The position numbers were made by a program, and so were the translations under genes. Below are positions 8,204 to 16,220 of a stretch of DNA of 64,000 bases, in pieces. Numbering within the stretch: position 1 is the first letter of the stretch; each line of letters begins with the position of its first letter. The stretch is taken from positions 76,985-140,984 of the forward strand of contig JBBRXX010000010.1 in NCBI GenBank assembly GCA_038238245.1, written 5' to 3'. Source of the stretch: DASQHW01 sp038238245. GTDB taxonomy: Bacteria > Actinomycetota > Acidimicrobiia > IMCC26256 > PALSA-610. The notes under the pieces are model-generated. The model searched no databases, was not told the DNA's origin, and worked only from the letters and a program-made list of their open reading frames with translations.

Positions 8204-8941
8204 TCACCCGGACGGCACCGGCGAGTGCAGGTCAGGCCGGGACACGATCGCGACCTTGCGGGCGGGAATGTCGATGCTCACGTCGGCGCACGGATTCGCC
8301 GGCCCGAACGGGCGGTCGCGTCCCACCGACACTTCCCAGTTCGCGAGGTGGTGCGCGACGAGGAGCTCCTGCACGAGCGCGCGTGCGTCCGCCTCGTCAC
8401 GGCATCGTTCACTGATCCTGCGACCGAGCTCCACGGTGAACGCGGCTTCATCACGCCGACCCGACCCCGCGGTCTTGAGGTGGAGTCGCTCGCACGTCGA
8501 ACCCGATTCGCCGGGGAAGACCCCCTGGACCCCGGTCGGGAGCACACAGACTGCGAAATCAGGAGGCGGTCCGGCGCCGAGCTTGCCGAGTCGCCACTGC
8601 TCGGCGCACGGGACGCGCGGATCGTCTCCGGCCACCCCGACGATGACGGGATGCGCGCGCAAATCGGCGGCGGGATAGCAGGCCGCCGAGGCGGGCTGCT
8701 TGGAATCCGCCTCGTGGCGGAGAAAGAAGGCGGCGAGCGCGGCGAGCAGGAGGAGCGCGACCGCCACTGCGATCAGCACCTTCCGGCGGGAGCGTGGACG
8801 CGGGCGCGGCTGGACCCGTCCTTGCACGATGTCGGTGAACAGCGCGTCGGCGTCGGCAGTCAGCCGGCGACCGGCGGTGGCGTTCGGCGGCACCGGGTTC
8901 GCGCGCCGCAGCTGCTCGAGAAGGTCGCGTTCGTCGGTCAC
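8204..8941 (-). CDS. Membrane-anchored partner of ECF sigma factor (anti-sigma-like)
   Basis: A 245-residue protein with a soluble N terminus of ~50 residues, one transmembrane helix (VLIAVAVALLLLAALAAFFL, about 55-74) and an outer domain with several cysteines (ACYPAADL, VPCAEQW, FAVCVLP, STCERL, SERCRD, NPCADV), which may form disulfides outside the membrane. GTG 8941 overlaps the TGA of the sigma gene, so expression is coupled. Position and topology match an anti-sigma factor, but no zinc HxxxCxxC motif is present in the N terminus, so the call rests on context. Confidence 0.62.
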   Translation of the reverse strand: MTDERDLLEQLRRANPVPPNATAGRRLTADADALFTDIVQGRVQPRPRPRSRRKVLIAVAVALLLLAALAAFFLRHEADSKQPASAACYPAADLRAHPVIVGVAGDDPRVPCAEQWRLGKLGAGPPPDFAVCVLPTGVQGVFPGESGSTCERLHLKTAGSGRRDEAAFTVELGRRISERCRDEADARALVQELLVAHHLANWEVSVGRDRPFGPANPCADVSIDIPARKVAIVSRPDLHSPVPSG

Positions 8942-9459
8942 GACGCCTCCCCACCGATCTCGTCGTACTGACGACGCAGCGCTCTCCGAGCGCGATGCAG
9001 CCGCACCGCGACCGCGTTCTCACTGCACCCGACCACGTGGGCGATCTGGGCGTGCGTGAGCTCGTCCCACACCGCGAGCTGCAGCATCTCCTGATGCTTG
9101 CGCGGCAATTCCTCCAGTACCTGCAAGAGCCGATCGGGAACCTCGGGCGTAAACGCGCTGTCGACACGGTGTTGGTCGAACAGTCTCTCGGCGAGCCGGC
9201 GCCGCCGCTTTTCGGAGCGGCGCACGTTCGCGATCGCGCGCCGCGCGATGCCGAACACCCATGCATCCGCGAGTATCGGATCGTCCGGGACGTCGCCGAT
9301 TCTCCGCCACAAAGTCATATATGTCTCGGCGACAACGTCGCGGGTTTCGTGCTCGGAGAACCCGCGACGCAATACGAACGCCGAGACGCGGTCGTATGTG
9401 CGGTCGTACAGCGCTCGGAATTGCTGTACGAGATGCTGTCCTTCTTCTTGTTCGACCAT
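8938..9459 (-). CDS. ECF RNA polymerase sigma factor
   Basis: A 173-residue ECF sigma factor with region 2 (LYDRTYDRVSAFVLRRGFSE, then DVVAETYMTLWRRI) and region 4 helix-turn-helix (LTHAQIAHVVGCSENAVAVR). ATG 9459 gives the normal family length; the frame is open further upstream but unrelated. It shares an operon with the membrane protein downstream and is divergent from a secreted crystallin-like protein, which may be one of its targets. Ligand or stress unknown. Confidence 0.88.
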   Translation of the reverse strand: MVEQEEGQHLVQQFRALYDRTYDRVSAFVLRRGFSEHETRDVVAETYMTLWRRIGDVPDDPILADAWVFGIARRAIANVRRSEKRRRRLAERLFDQHRVDSAFTPEVPDRLLQVLEELPRKHQEMLQLAVWDELTHAQIAHVVGCSENAVAVRLHRARRALRRQYDEIGGEAS

Positions 9460-9539
9460 CCGTATTGTCGCAGTCGCCGCGCTGGGTTGACGCCGGTCGC
9501 ACGCGCGGCTCGTAGAGGATATCGTCTCGCCCGCGTCGA

Positions 9540-9570
9540 CCGTTGTTGCCGAACTTCGATTCAACAACGG
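9540..9570. promoter_or_regulatory. Inverted repeat next to ribosome binding site
   Basis: Perfect 9-bp arms CCGTTGTTG and CAACAACGG with a 13-base spacer. The right arm's last two bases merge into the GGGAGG ribosome binding site of the secreted protein gene, so it could be an operator or an mRNA stem gating translation. Confidence 0.55.
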
Positions 9571-9580
9571 GAGGTTTGTG

Positions 9581-10138
9581 GTGCGCGAAGCCTTGACCGC
9601 GCTCGCCGGAATTCTTGCAATACCAGTTGTTGCCGCGCCCGCGGCGGGCGCCGCGCCCAACCCGGGCGTGCGCGCGACGTACAACGGCAGGTCGCTCAAT
9701 CTTGCCGATGGATGGCAAGGGGCCCACGCCTGTGGGGTCTTTGGCCCGGACAACGTTGTTTGCTTCGATACCCGAGAACAACTGCACGACGTGGTTGCCA
9801 TCGCCGCCCGGGCGGGAACGGCCGCCGAGACGAAGAGCGCGATGAGCGTGGCACCGGCATCCAGCTGTGGCGGTTCTTCAACGGAGGTGCAACTGTTCAG
9901 CGGTACGAACTGGAGTGGCAATCAGCTCATCTTCGTCAGCACATCGGGGTTTTTCGACCTGGCCGACTACGGCTTCGACAACGACATGGAGTCGTGGGCG
10001 AGCTCGAAGACCTGCAACTCATTTGTGTCGGACGGCACCGGTGGCGGAGCCGCCATCCTCACGCTCGGCGCCGAAAGCTATTCATTGAACGCCGGCTCTT
10101 GGAAGAATCGAGCGTCGTCGATCTCCGTTGCGTTCTGA
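9581..10138 (+). CDS. Secreted beta/gamma-crystallin-like (inhibitor I36-type) protein
   Basis: A 185-residue protein with a Sec signal peptide (ALTALAGILAIPVVAAPAAG, likely cleaved after AGA) and a mature domain containing two half-repeats of crystallin type: VQLFSGTNWSGNQLIFV with FDNDMESWASSKTCNSF and a final LTLGAESYSLNAGSWKNRAS. Such domains are found in secreted actinobacterial proteins and the I36 peptidase-inhibitor family, and often bind calcium. GTG 9581 is preferred over GTG 9578 because GGGAGG is 6 bases upstream. Divergent from the ECF sigma gene. Function in this organism is unknown. Confidence 0.68.
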   Translation: MREALTALAGILAIPVVAAPAAGAAPNPGVRATYNGRSLNLADGWQGAHACGVFGPDNVVCFDTREQLHDVVAIAARAGTAAETKSAMSVAPASSCGGSSTEVQLFSGTNWSGNQLIFVSTSGFFDLADYGFDNDMESWASSKTCNSFVSDGTGGGAAILTLGAESYSLNAGSWKNRASSISVAF

Positions 10139-10189
10139 TCGCGCGCCGCTTGCAAGTCACATTGCCGTTTCGTCCGACACCACTTCGCT

Positions 10190-10227
10190 TGTCGACGAAT
10201 TCGAGTCGCTACGAATTTTCGTCGACA
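10190..10227. terminator. Strong hairpin after the secreted protein gene
   Basis: Arms TGTCGACGAA and TTCGTCGACA pair perfectly and are extended inward by ATTCG/CGAAT with a two-base bulge. It begins about 50 bases after the stop codon and lies before the GNAT gene. No T-run follows. A terminator is the simplest reading; a leader element for GNAT is the alternative. Confidence 0.55.
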
Positions 10228-10269
10228 GGTGGAAAGGTTTCGGTTCCAGCCGGACACTTCATTGGCGGG

Positions 10270-10914
10270 ATGTCGGTACGTGACGGGTCGACGCCGGTGC
10301 TCGACGTGGCACCCGGCCTTGAGGCCGGGGGCTCCGTCGCGCAAGGTCACGTACCGCGCGTCCCGCTCTCCGGTCGCAGGGTGCGCCTGCGGGCGGTCGT
10401 CGCGAGTGACTACGACTTCTTGTTCTTGCTCGCAGCAGACGAACGCACGGGGCCGCATTGGCGCTATCGCGGGCTACCCCCGCGACCGGAGGAGTTCGTA
10501 CGCGACCTGTGGCAGGGCGTGCTCGTGCAGTTTCTCGTTGAACGCATCGACACGAAGGAGCGAGTCGGCCTCGTCGTGGCGTACGAGGCGAACTTGCGAG
10601 ACGCCCATTGCCATCTCGGCGCGCTGTTTCGCGCCGACACCCGCGTCTGGCCGCTCGAGGCCATCCTGTTGTTCGTCAACTTCCTCTTCGAGGAATTCGG
10701 CTTCATCAAGATCTACAGCGACGTGATCGACTACAACCTCGACGCCTTCCGGAGCGTGGTGGGCCGGTGGATGGAACACGAAGGCCTACTTCGTGATCAC
10801 GAGTGGCACGGTGGGCGTCGTTGGGACCTTCACATACTCTCGCTGTGGCGAGATCGGTTCGAGCGTGACCGCGAGCGCCTGCTCGGTCACGTGACGCAAC
10901 GACTCCTCCAATGA
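10270..10914 (+). CDS. GNAT family N-acetyltransferase (RimJ/RimL-like)
   Basis: A 214-residue protein beginning with a poorly conserved ~35-residue lead, then a GNAT core of the acetyltransf_3 type: LSGRRVRLRAVVASDYDFLF, LVERIDTKERVGLVVAYEAN, and EAILLFVNFLFEEFGFIKIY, with the family's aromatic C-terminal part RWMEHEGLLRDHEW. The start is uncertain; ATG 10270 is used, a later GTG is possible. It overlaps the following acyl-carrier-protein gene by four bases (ATGA), a strong sign the two products act together, for example by acyl transfer to or from the carrier. Confidence 0.75.
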   Translation: MSVRDGSTPVLDVAPGLEAGGSVAQGHVPRVPLSGRRVRLRAVVASDYDFLFLLAADERTGPHWRYRGLPPRPEEFVRDLWQGVLVQFLVERIDTKERVGLVVAYEANLRDAHCHLGALFRADTRVWPLEAILLFVNFLFEEFGFIKIYSDVIDYNLDAFRSVVGRWMEHEGLLRDHEWHGGRRWDLHILSLWRDRFERDRERLLGHVTQRLLQ

Positions 10915-11171
10915 GCACTGGCGACCCGCTCGACTTCGGCGAGTTCTGCGACGCGCTGGCCCTGGAGCTCGACCTCCCCGCGATGAGCATCACCGCGAAC
11001 CACGACACTCACCTCGTCGACGACCTCGCGTTCGACTCCGTGCTCACGTTCGAAATGCTGCTCGTGGTCGAGGTGTGGGCGGGCGTGATGCTGCCGGACG
11101 CGCTCCTCGGACAGCTGAAGACACTCGGCGACGTCTACGACGTCTACTGCAAGCGGGTCACTCAGCGGTGA
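10911..11171 (+). CDS. Acyl carrier protein-like protein
   Basis: An 86-residue acidic protein with ACP fold features: THLVDDLAFDSVLTFEMLLV, in which Ser43 after Asp42 sits at the phosphopantetheine attachment position (DS in place of the usual DSL), a helical start and a final helix LGQLKTLGDVYDVYCKRV. It is encoded directly after, and overlapping, a GNAT acyltransferase, with no ketosynthase nearby. It is therefore a candidate stand-alone carrier for a modified acyl or aminoacyl group rather than a fatty-acid-synthase ACP. Ends 14 bases inside the convergent response regulator gene. Confidence 0.75.
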   Translation: MSTGDPLDFGEFCDALALELDLPAMSITANHDTHLVDDLAFDSVLTFEMLLVVEVWAGVMLPDALLGQLKTLGDVYDVYCKRVTQR

Positions 11172-11688
11172 GACCGCGTTCCAAGAAGTCGACGTAGTTC
11201 ACGGTCCGGCGGAGCTCACGGCTCGCGATCGCGAGTTGCCGCACCCGCAGCGCGAACTCGGCGCCGGCAAACGGACGGAGCACGAAATCGTCCGCGCCCG
11301 CCTGCAGCATCGCGTCACACGTCGCCGCGGAAGCATCGCCGCTCACTGCAATGACTCCGGTCACCGGACGGGCGCGCCGCTCGCCCTGTTGCATCTCGCG
11401 AAGGACCTGGATCCCGTCGAGATCAGGCATGTGCACGTCGAGGATCATCACGTCGGGCGGATGCTGGAGCATCATTGCCAGCGCGCGCCATCCACCACCG
11501 GTGCTGACGACGCGCCAGAAGCCGTCACGTTCGAGAAGGCGCGTCATGAGGAGCGCCGCCGTCGGATCGTCGTCGACGATCAGGATGCGAGCGTCCTCGA
11601 CGGACCGGTCGCCATGAGCTTCACGTACAGGTCCGGCGTCGATCTCGTCGGGAAGATCCGTCGCCTCTGCGAGGGCCGCAACCGTCAT
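11158..11688 (-). CDS. Single-domain response regulator (receiver only)
   Basis: A 176-residue protein with a ~35-residue N-terminal lead, a receiver domain with acidic triplet (ILIVDDDP), phospho-acceptor Asp84 (MILDVHMPDLDG) and a conserved Ser/Thr (IAVSGD). The usual lysine is replaced by arginine (FVLRPF). A short helical tail LAIASRELRRTVNYVDFL follows, with no output domain, so it probably signals by protein contact (CheY/Spo0F style). ATG 11688 has AGGAG 5 bases upstream. It lies in a cluster with another response regulator and a hybrid histidine kinase, which are plausible partners. Confidence 0.85.
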   Translation of the reverse strand: MTVAALAEATDLPDEIDAGPVREAHGDRSVEDARILIVDDDPTAALLMTRLLERDGFWRVVSTGGGWRALAMMLQHPPDVMILDVHMPDLDGIQVLREMQQGERRARPVTGVIAVSGDASAATCDAMLQAGADDFVLRPFAGAEFALRVRQLAIASRELRRTVNYVDFLERGLTAE

Positions 11689-11875
11689 CGCCACTCCTCA
11701 TGTGCTCAGCGGATCATGTGTGCAGCGGGCACGAGGAGTCGACAGGCGCACGACGGCGATTCAACAACGCAATCACAATTCTGGCCGTGCGGATTTGTCA
11801 CAACGTTGGGCCGCCGTCGCTGTGCCGGCGGATTTGGCCGGCCGATCATCGACTCGAGCATCCGGGGAGGATCCG

Positions 11876-11962
11876 ATGAGCGAGACGGCGCTCGGAAGTT
11901 ACGGACCCACCAAATCCCCCCTTTGGCCGCAACCACGCCGCCGTCACGAGTCCAAGCCGTGA
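11876..11962 (+). CDS. Candidate small protein, 28 residues
   Basis: ATG preceded at 5 bases by a perfect GGGGAGG ribosome binding site, giving a 28-residue peptide rich in Pro, Ser and Arg (starts MSETALGSYGPTK, ends RRRHESKP). No homologue recognised. It fills most of the gap between two convergent-facing response regulator genes. The unusually good Shine-Dalgarno is the only support; it could also be a chance match in a GC-rich leader. Confidence 0.35.
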   Translation: MSETALGSYGPTKSPLWPQPRRRHESKP

Positions 11963-11991
11963 GGACGGACATGCCCCGCCCTCGCACGCGT

Positions 11992-12750
11992 TCAAGGTTC
12001 GAACGCGTAGCCCTTGGCTCGTACCGTCCGGATCCACCTCGGCTGCTCACCCTCGACTTCGAGCTTGGCGCGGAGCCTACGAACGTGCTCGGTCACGGTC
12101 GCGGGATCCTGCCATTCGTCGGTCGAATGCCACACCTGCTCGAGCAGGAGCGAGCGGGAGAAGACTCGCCGCGGCGAGGACGCGAGGAAGGTGAGGAGGT
12201 CGAACTCGCGAGCTGTCAATTCGACAAGGTCCCCGCCCAGGAACACTCGCCGTGCGTCGAGGTCAACACGAAGGCCACCGAAGTCGAGGACACGAGTCGC
12301 GGTTCGTGCCGTGCGTCTGAGCACGGCACGGACACGCGACGCCAGCTCGCGAGGCGAGAACGGTTTGACGACATAGTCGTCCGCGCCGAGCTCGAGCCCC
12401 AACACACGATCTGTCTCAGAGACGCGACCGGTCAGCAGGATCACGGGCACATCGGACGACGCGCGGATCTTCGACAGCACGTCGAACCCGCCCACCCCTC
12501 CGAGGTTGAGGTCGAGAATGACGAGGCTTGGCGGACAGCGTTGCAGATCTTCCAGCGCGGCATCTCCGTCGGGCGCATCGCGCACCGCGAAGCCTTCGCG
12601 TTCGAGCCCGGCGCGTACAAGCTTGCGGATGACCTCGTCGTCGTCCACGACGAGGATCTGCCGACAGTCGCTGTCGGCCGCCGATTCGCTCGATGAGGCG
12701 GAGGTGGCAGTCTCAGCGTCATCGAGCTCTGTCACCCATCCCTCAGCCAT
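11992..12750 (-). CDS. OmpR/PhoB-type response regulator
   Basis: A 252-residue DNA-binding response regulator. The receiver is complete: acidic DDD (36-38), phospho-acceptor Asp80 (LVILDLNLGG), Thr107 (ILLTG) and Lys129 (GADDYVVKPF). The winged helix occupies the last ~100 residues and ends RTVRAKGYAFEP. A ~30-residue Ser/Ala-rich lead precedes the receiver, so a later start is possible. It is divergent from the exported protein/histidine kinase pair at 12903-16216, whose kinase is its most likely phosphodonor. Its output domain closely resembles that of the degenerate regulator at 7517-8191. Confidence 0.9.
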   Translation of the reverse strand: MAEGWVTELDDAETATSASSSESAADSDCRQILVVDDDEVIRKLVRAGLEREGFAVRDAPDGDAALEDLQRCPPSLVILDLNLGGVGGFDVLSKIRASSDVPVILLTGRVSETDRVLGLELGADDYVVKPFSPRELASRVRAVLRRTARTATRVLDFGGLRVDLDARRVFLGGDLVELTAREFDLLTFLASSPRRVFSRSLLLEQVWHSTDEWQDPATVTEHVRRLRAKLEVEGEQPRWIRTVRAKGYAFEP

Positions 12751-12902
12751 CCGCACCACCTCGTCTCGGTGACTTCATCGGCGCAGTAGGGACGCGGCGT
12801 GAACCCGACCGGTCGAAAGTGGGCGGTCTGTCCGGCCGGATGCCGCGCCCGCCGGATCCGGAACCGGCTCAGCCTCGGTCCCGATCCGGTCGATATTCGG
12901 CC

Positions 12903-13823
12903 ATGCCGGCGCAGCGTCGAGAGCGGAGCTCGGGGAAGTCTCCCGGGAGAGCGTTGCGCCGGGTTCCCGCAACCGGCGGGCGGGCCTTCAGGGTCGCCGC
13001 GATCACGATCGCATTCGCATTTGTCGTCTGCGCGTCGGCTCCCGCCCGGAAGGCCGGCGCACTCGGCCTGCCTACGTCGTTCAACATGTCGCCCGGCTCG
13101 GGACCCGTAGGAACGACCGTGAAGGTCAGCGGCGCCGGCTGCACGGGATTCATCCTGAGGGCGGTCACGGTCACCGCCAGCACCGTGCCGCAAACCGTCA
13201 TCAACCCGTCGGTCGCGGCCGATGGCTCATGGCACGGTTCGTTCTCGATCCCGGCCGCCACACCCGCGGCACCGGTCGTCGTCGCCGTGCTGTGCGTGAG
13301 CGACGGCCTGTCGTTGGGATATACGCCGCGGACGTTCACCGTCACGGGAAGCCTCGTCCCGACGACCGTCGCATTGCCCTTGCCATTGTCGACGCTGCCG
13401 CGCACGCCTGCGACAACAGTTCCGTCGGCGCCGGGCGATCCGCATGACCCGGGCGCGCCGAAGCCCGACGCGTCTTCGCCGGTCTCGACGCCGAACGACC
13501 GGATCGTCAACGGAACGCCGGGCGGCAGCAGCCGAAACGGCGAAAGCAACGAAGGCGTCAACGGCGCGGACGGACACCCCGAAGGGTGGGTGGCCATCGG
13601 TACCGCGGCATGGGCCGAGCGCCACACCAACTCCGGGCCGGGGACGCGTGCGGCCGCGCTCAGCTCGCCCGAGTTGTCGGCCTCCCGGAACAGCGACGGC
13701 GCAGGGCTGGGATGGCTGTGGTGGGTCCTGGCGCTGAGCATCCCGATTGCGGGCGGCGGGTTCTCCCTCTGGATGCGCCACGCGCGCAGACCTGTCCCCA
13801 ACCCGGAGGCCGACGCCGCGTGA
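12903..13823 (+). CDS. Exported single-pass membrane protein, kinase partner
   Basis: A 306-residue protein with a signal peptide after a basic start (AFRVAAITIAFAFVVCASAP), an immunoglobulin-like/IPT-type module (NMSPGSGPVGTTVKVSGAGC to about residue 145), a Pro/Ser/Gly-rich linker of ~110 residues and a C-terminal transmembrane helix (WLWWVLALSIPIAGGGFSLW) followed by a basic tail. Topology predicts an outer domain on a flexible stalk. Its stop codon overlaps the GTG of the hybrid kinase gene, so it is probably a sensory or accessory partner of that kinase. No sortase motif is seen. ATG 12903 is the most likely start. Confidence 0.68.
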   Translation: MPAQRRERSSGKSPGRALRRVPATGGRAFRVAAITIAFAFVVCASAPARKAGALGLPTSFNMSPGSGPVGTTVKVSGAGCTGFILRAVTVTASTVPQTVINPSVAADGSWHGSFSIPAATPAAPVVVAVLCVSDGLSLGYTPRTFTVTGSLVPTTVALPLPLSTLPRTPATTVPSAPGDPHDPGAPKPDASSPVSTPNDRIVNGTPGGSSRNGESNEGVNGADGHPEGWVAIGTAAWAERHTNSGPGTRAAALSSPELSASRNSDGAGLGWLWWVLALSIPIAGGGFSLWMRHARRPVPNPEADAA

Positions 13824-16216
13824 GGCGTCGACGCCCGCTGCGCGCCCGCGCCGCGCGCTCGTGCGCGGCGGTGCTCGCGGTCGGTGCCGCCCTGACCTCG
13901 GTCGCCTTCGTTGTCGCACGCGGCGATGTCGACCGGCTGACGCGCCAACGCGTCGACAGGCCGGCGGGACAGGCGCTGCTGAGCGTGCAGCATCTGACGG
14001 CCGCGGTCGACCAGGTCCTTGCGACCGCGAACGGCGTATATGCCACCAGCGGCGGCGACGCCCGCCGCTTCGTGGCGGTGCTCGGCCCGGACGTCGGCGC
14101 GAGCCCGACGATCGCGGGGCTGGCGCTCGTCGTCGCCGACGCGCGTGGGGTACGCACCGCGGCGACCGCCGGAAGCACGCCGTTGCTCGCCGGAAACGAG
14201 CGGGCCGCGCTCGCCACGACCACGACGTCGACACTTCTCGCGAATCGTCGTGATCGCGCCGGGTTCCACCTGGGCTTCGCGGCTCGCGTCGCCCACGGAA
14301 GTGCCGCGGTGTTCCTCGAAGTCCGCCTGCCATTGACGACGTCCACGACGTTGCCCTTCGCGCTGGTCTCGACCGGCGCGGGGCGGGGTTCGGACGACAT
14401 CGTGCTCGGCAACGTGTCCAACCTCTCCGGGCTCACGCGCTGGAATCAGCGCGTCGCGGTCGGGAGTCGCGAGTTCGCGCTGATGGTCCGCGCCGGTGCC
14501 GCGCCCGGCGGATGGCTCGGCCTGACGCTTCCCCAGCTCATCCTGCTCGTCGGGCTCGCGCTCACGGGATTGGCGGCGGTCGTCGCCGTCGTCGTCGCCC
14601 GTCGCACCTACGCGGTGGAGCACCTGAGCGTCGAGAACCGGGCGCTCGACGAAGCGCTCGAACGCCAGCGGCGTGTGGAAGCGGAGCTGCGGGCGTGGCA
14701 AGCGCGCTTCCGCACGATCCTGCGTGACTCGCCGGACATCATCGCGTTGCTCGACATCGACGCCGGCACCTGCGAGGTCCTCAATCGCACCGACTTCTTC
14801 GGCCATCTGTTGGAGGAGCTCGCCGCACCCGGCGGCCTGTACGGGCTCGTGCATCCGGAGGATCGCGCCGACGCCGACGCGCACTGGCAACGGCTGCAGG
14901 AGCTGGCGCCTGACAAGGTCTGCGAGACGACATTGCGATTGCGGGACGGCGAGGGCGCAGATCGTTACGCGCGGCTTCGGTTCTCGCCGCTCAACCTGGA
15001 GGACGACTCCTCCCGGACGCTGCTCGGCGCGATCAGCGACGTCACCGACGAGTGGGCCAACCAGCTGCGCGAGGCGGAGCTCCATGAGGCGCTGCGCCGC
15101 TCGCAACGCCTCGAGTCGGTGGGTCAGCTCGCAGGCGGGGTCGCACACGACTTCAACAACGTGCTCGCCGCGGTCCAGGCGTCGGTCGAGCTCCTGATCG
15201 ACGACGTCCCCGCGGGCCGTCCACGCGAGTACGCAGACGAGATCCACCGGGCCGCGGGACGAGGCGCCGCGCTCGTTCGTCAGTTGCTGACGTTCGCGCA
15301 GCGCGATCGCGCCGAACCGCGGACCGTCGACCTGAACGCGATCTTGACCGGAATGGAACCGCTCCTTCGCCGCAGCCTCGGCGAGCACGTGCAGCTCCAG
15401 GTGAGCCCGACCGAATGCTCGTGTCTCGTCGAAGCCGATCCGACGCATCTCGAGCAGGTGATCCTGAATCTCGCCGTCAACGCGCGCGACGCGATGCCCG
15501 CGGGCGGGGTGCTCTGGATCGCGACCACCGTCGAATTCGACGGCTCGGGCGGAACCAACGATCGGGTCGTGCTGTCGGTGACGGACACGGGTACGGGAAT
15601 CGCGCCGGACGTGCGCGAGCGAATGTTCGAGCCGTTCATGACCACGAAGGAGCCGGGTAAGGGCACGGGGCTCGGCCTGGCAACCGTGATGTCGATCGTG
15701 CGAGAAGTCGCGGGTGAGCTCAACGTCGTCACCGAGGTCGGCCAGGGCACGACCTTCGAGATCTCCTTCGCCCGCCGCACCGGCGTGGCCCGACGCGCCG
15801 ATGAGCCGGCGCCGGTCGACCACTTCGACGGGAGCGGCCTCCGGCTTCTCCTCGTCGAGGACGACGCCGCGGTGCGAGCCGCGCTTGCGCACACACTGGA
15901 GCGAAGACACTTCACGGTGGTGACCGCGGTCGACGCGCAACAGGCGCTGCGCGTCGTCGAGCGACAGTCGTTCGACCTGGTGCTCACCGACGCCGTCATG
16001 CCGGGGATGTCGGGCGCTGCGCTCGTCGAACATCTCCATGTCACACATCCGGAGCTGCGCGTGATCCTGATGTCCGGCTACTCACGGGGGTTGGTCGACG
16101 CTTCCTCGGTCGCGAGCACCCGGCAGCAGCTGCGCAAGCCGTTCACGACCGCGGAATTGATGGGTGCGATACGGGTGACGCTCGAGGAACAGGTCGTCGA
16201 GGAAAAGCTTGCCTGA
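13820..16216 (+). CDS. Hybrid sensor histidine kinase with PAS and receiver
   Basis: A 798-residue membrane kinase. Order: transmembrane helix (about 15-34), periplasmic sensor domain (35-235), second helix (LILLVGLALTGLAAVVAVVV, 240-259), coiled linker, PAS domain (290-410), HisKA with the phosphorylated His443 in GQLAGGVAHDFNN, HATPase (N boxes near 550-554, DTGTGIAP at 589, GKGTGLGLA at 614) and a C-terminal receiver with phospho-acceptor Asp724 (VLTDAVMPGMSG). The His-Asp hybrid layout allows internal phosphotransfer before relay to another regulator. GTG 13820 overlaps the stop of the exported protein gene. Nearby receivers at 11158 and 11992 are plausible targets. Confidence 0.92.
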   Translation: MRRRRPLRARAARSCAAVLAVGAALTSVAFVVARGDVDRLTRQRVDRPAGQALLSVQHLTAAVDQVLATANGVYATSGGDARRFVAVLGPDVGASPTIAGLALVVADARGVRTAATAGSTPLLAGNERAALATTTTSTLLANRRDRAGFHLGFAARVAHGSAAVFLEVRLPLTTSTTLPFALVSTGAGRGSDDIVLGNVSNLSGLTRWNQRVAVGSREFALMVRAGAAPGGWLGLTLPQLILLVGLALTGLAAVVAVVVARRTYAVEHLSVENRALDEALERQRRVEAELRAWQARFRTILRDSPDIIALLDIDAGTCEVLNRTDFFGHLLEELAAPGGLYGLVHPEDRADADAHWQRLQELAPDKVCETTLRLRDGEGADRYARLRFSPLNLEDDSSRTLLGAISDVTDEWANQLREAELHEALRRSQRLESVGQLAGGVAHDFNNVLAAVQASVELLIDDVPAGRPREYADEIHRAAGRGAALVRQLLTFAQRDRAEPRTVDLNAILTGMEPLLRRSLGEHVQLQVSPTECSCLVEADPTHLEQVILNLAVNARDAMPAGGVLWIATTVEFDGSGGTNDRVVLSVTDTGTGIAPDVRERMFEPFMTTKEPGKGTGLGLATVMSIVREVAGELNVVTEVGQGTTFEISFARRTGVARRADEPAPVDHFDGSGLRLLLVEDDAAVRAALAHTLERRHFTVVTAVDAQQALRVVERQSFDLVLTDAVMPGMSGAALVEHLHVTHPELRVILMSGYSRGLVDASSVASTRQQLRKPFTTAELMGAIRVTLEEQVVEEKLA

Positions 16217-16220
16217 CGGC

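Noticed and set aside
8204..8941. Zinc-type anti-sigma factor (ZAS)
   Set aside because: The cytosolic N terminus lacks the HxxxCxxC motif; only an anti-sigma-like call is kept.
12869..16048. A 1059-codon open frame antisense to the histidine kinase
   Set aside because: It is a shadow of the kinase and the exported protein in GC-rich DNA; it is low-complexity, Arg-rich and has no family motif, while the plus-strand frame carries all kinase motifs.
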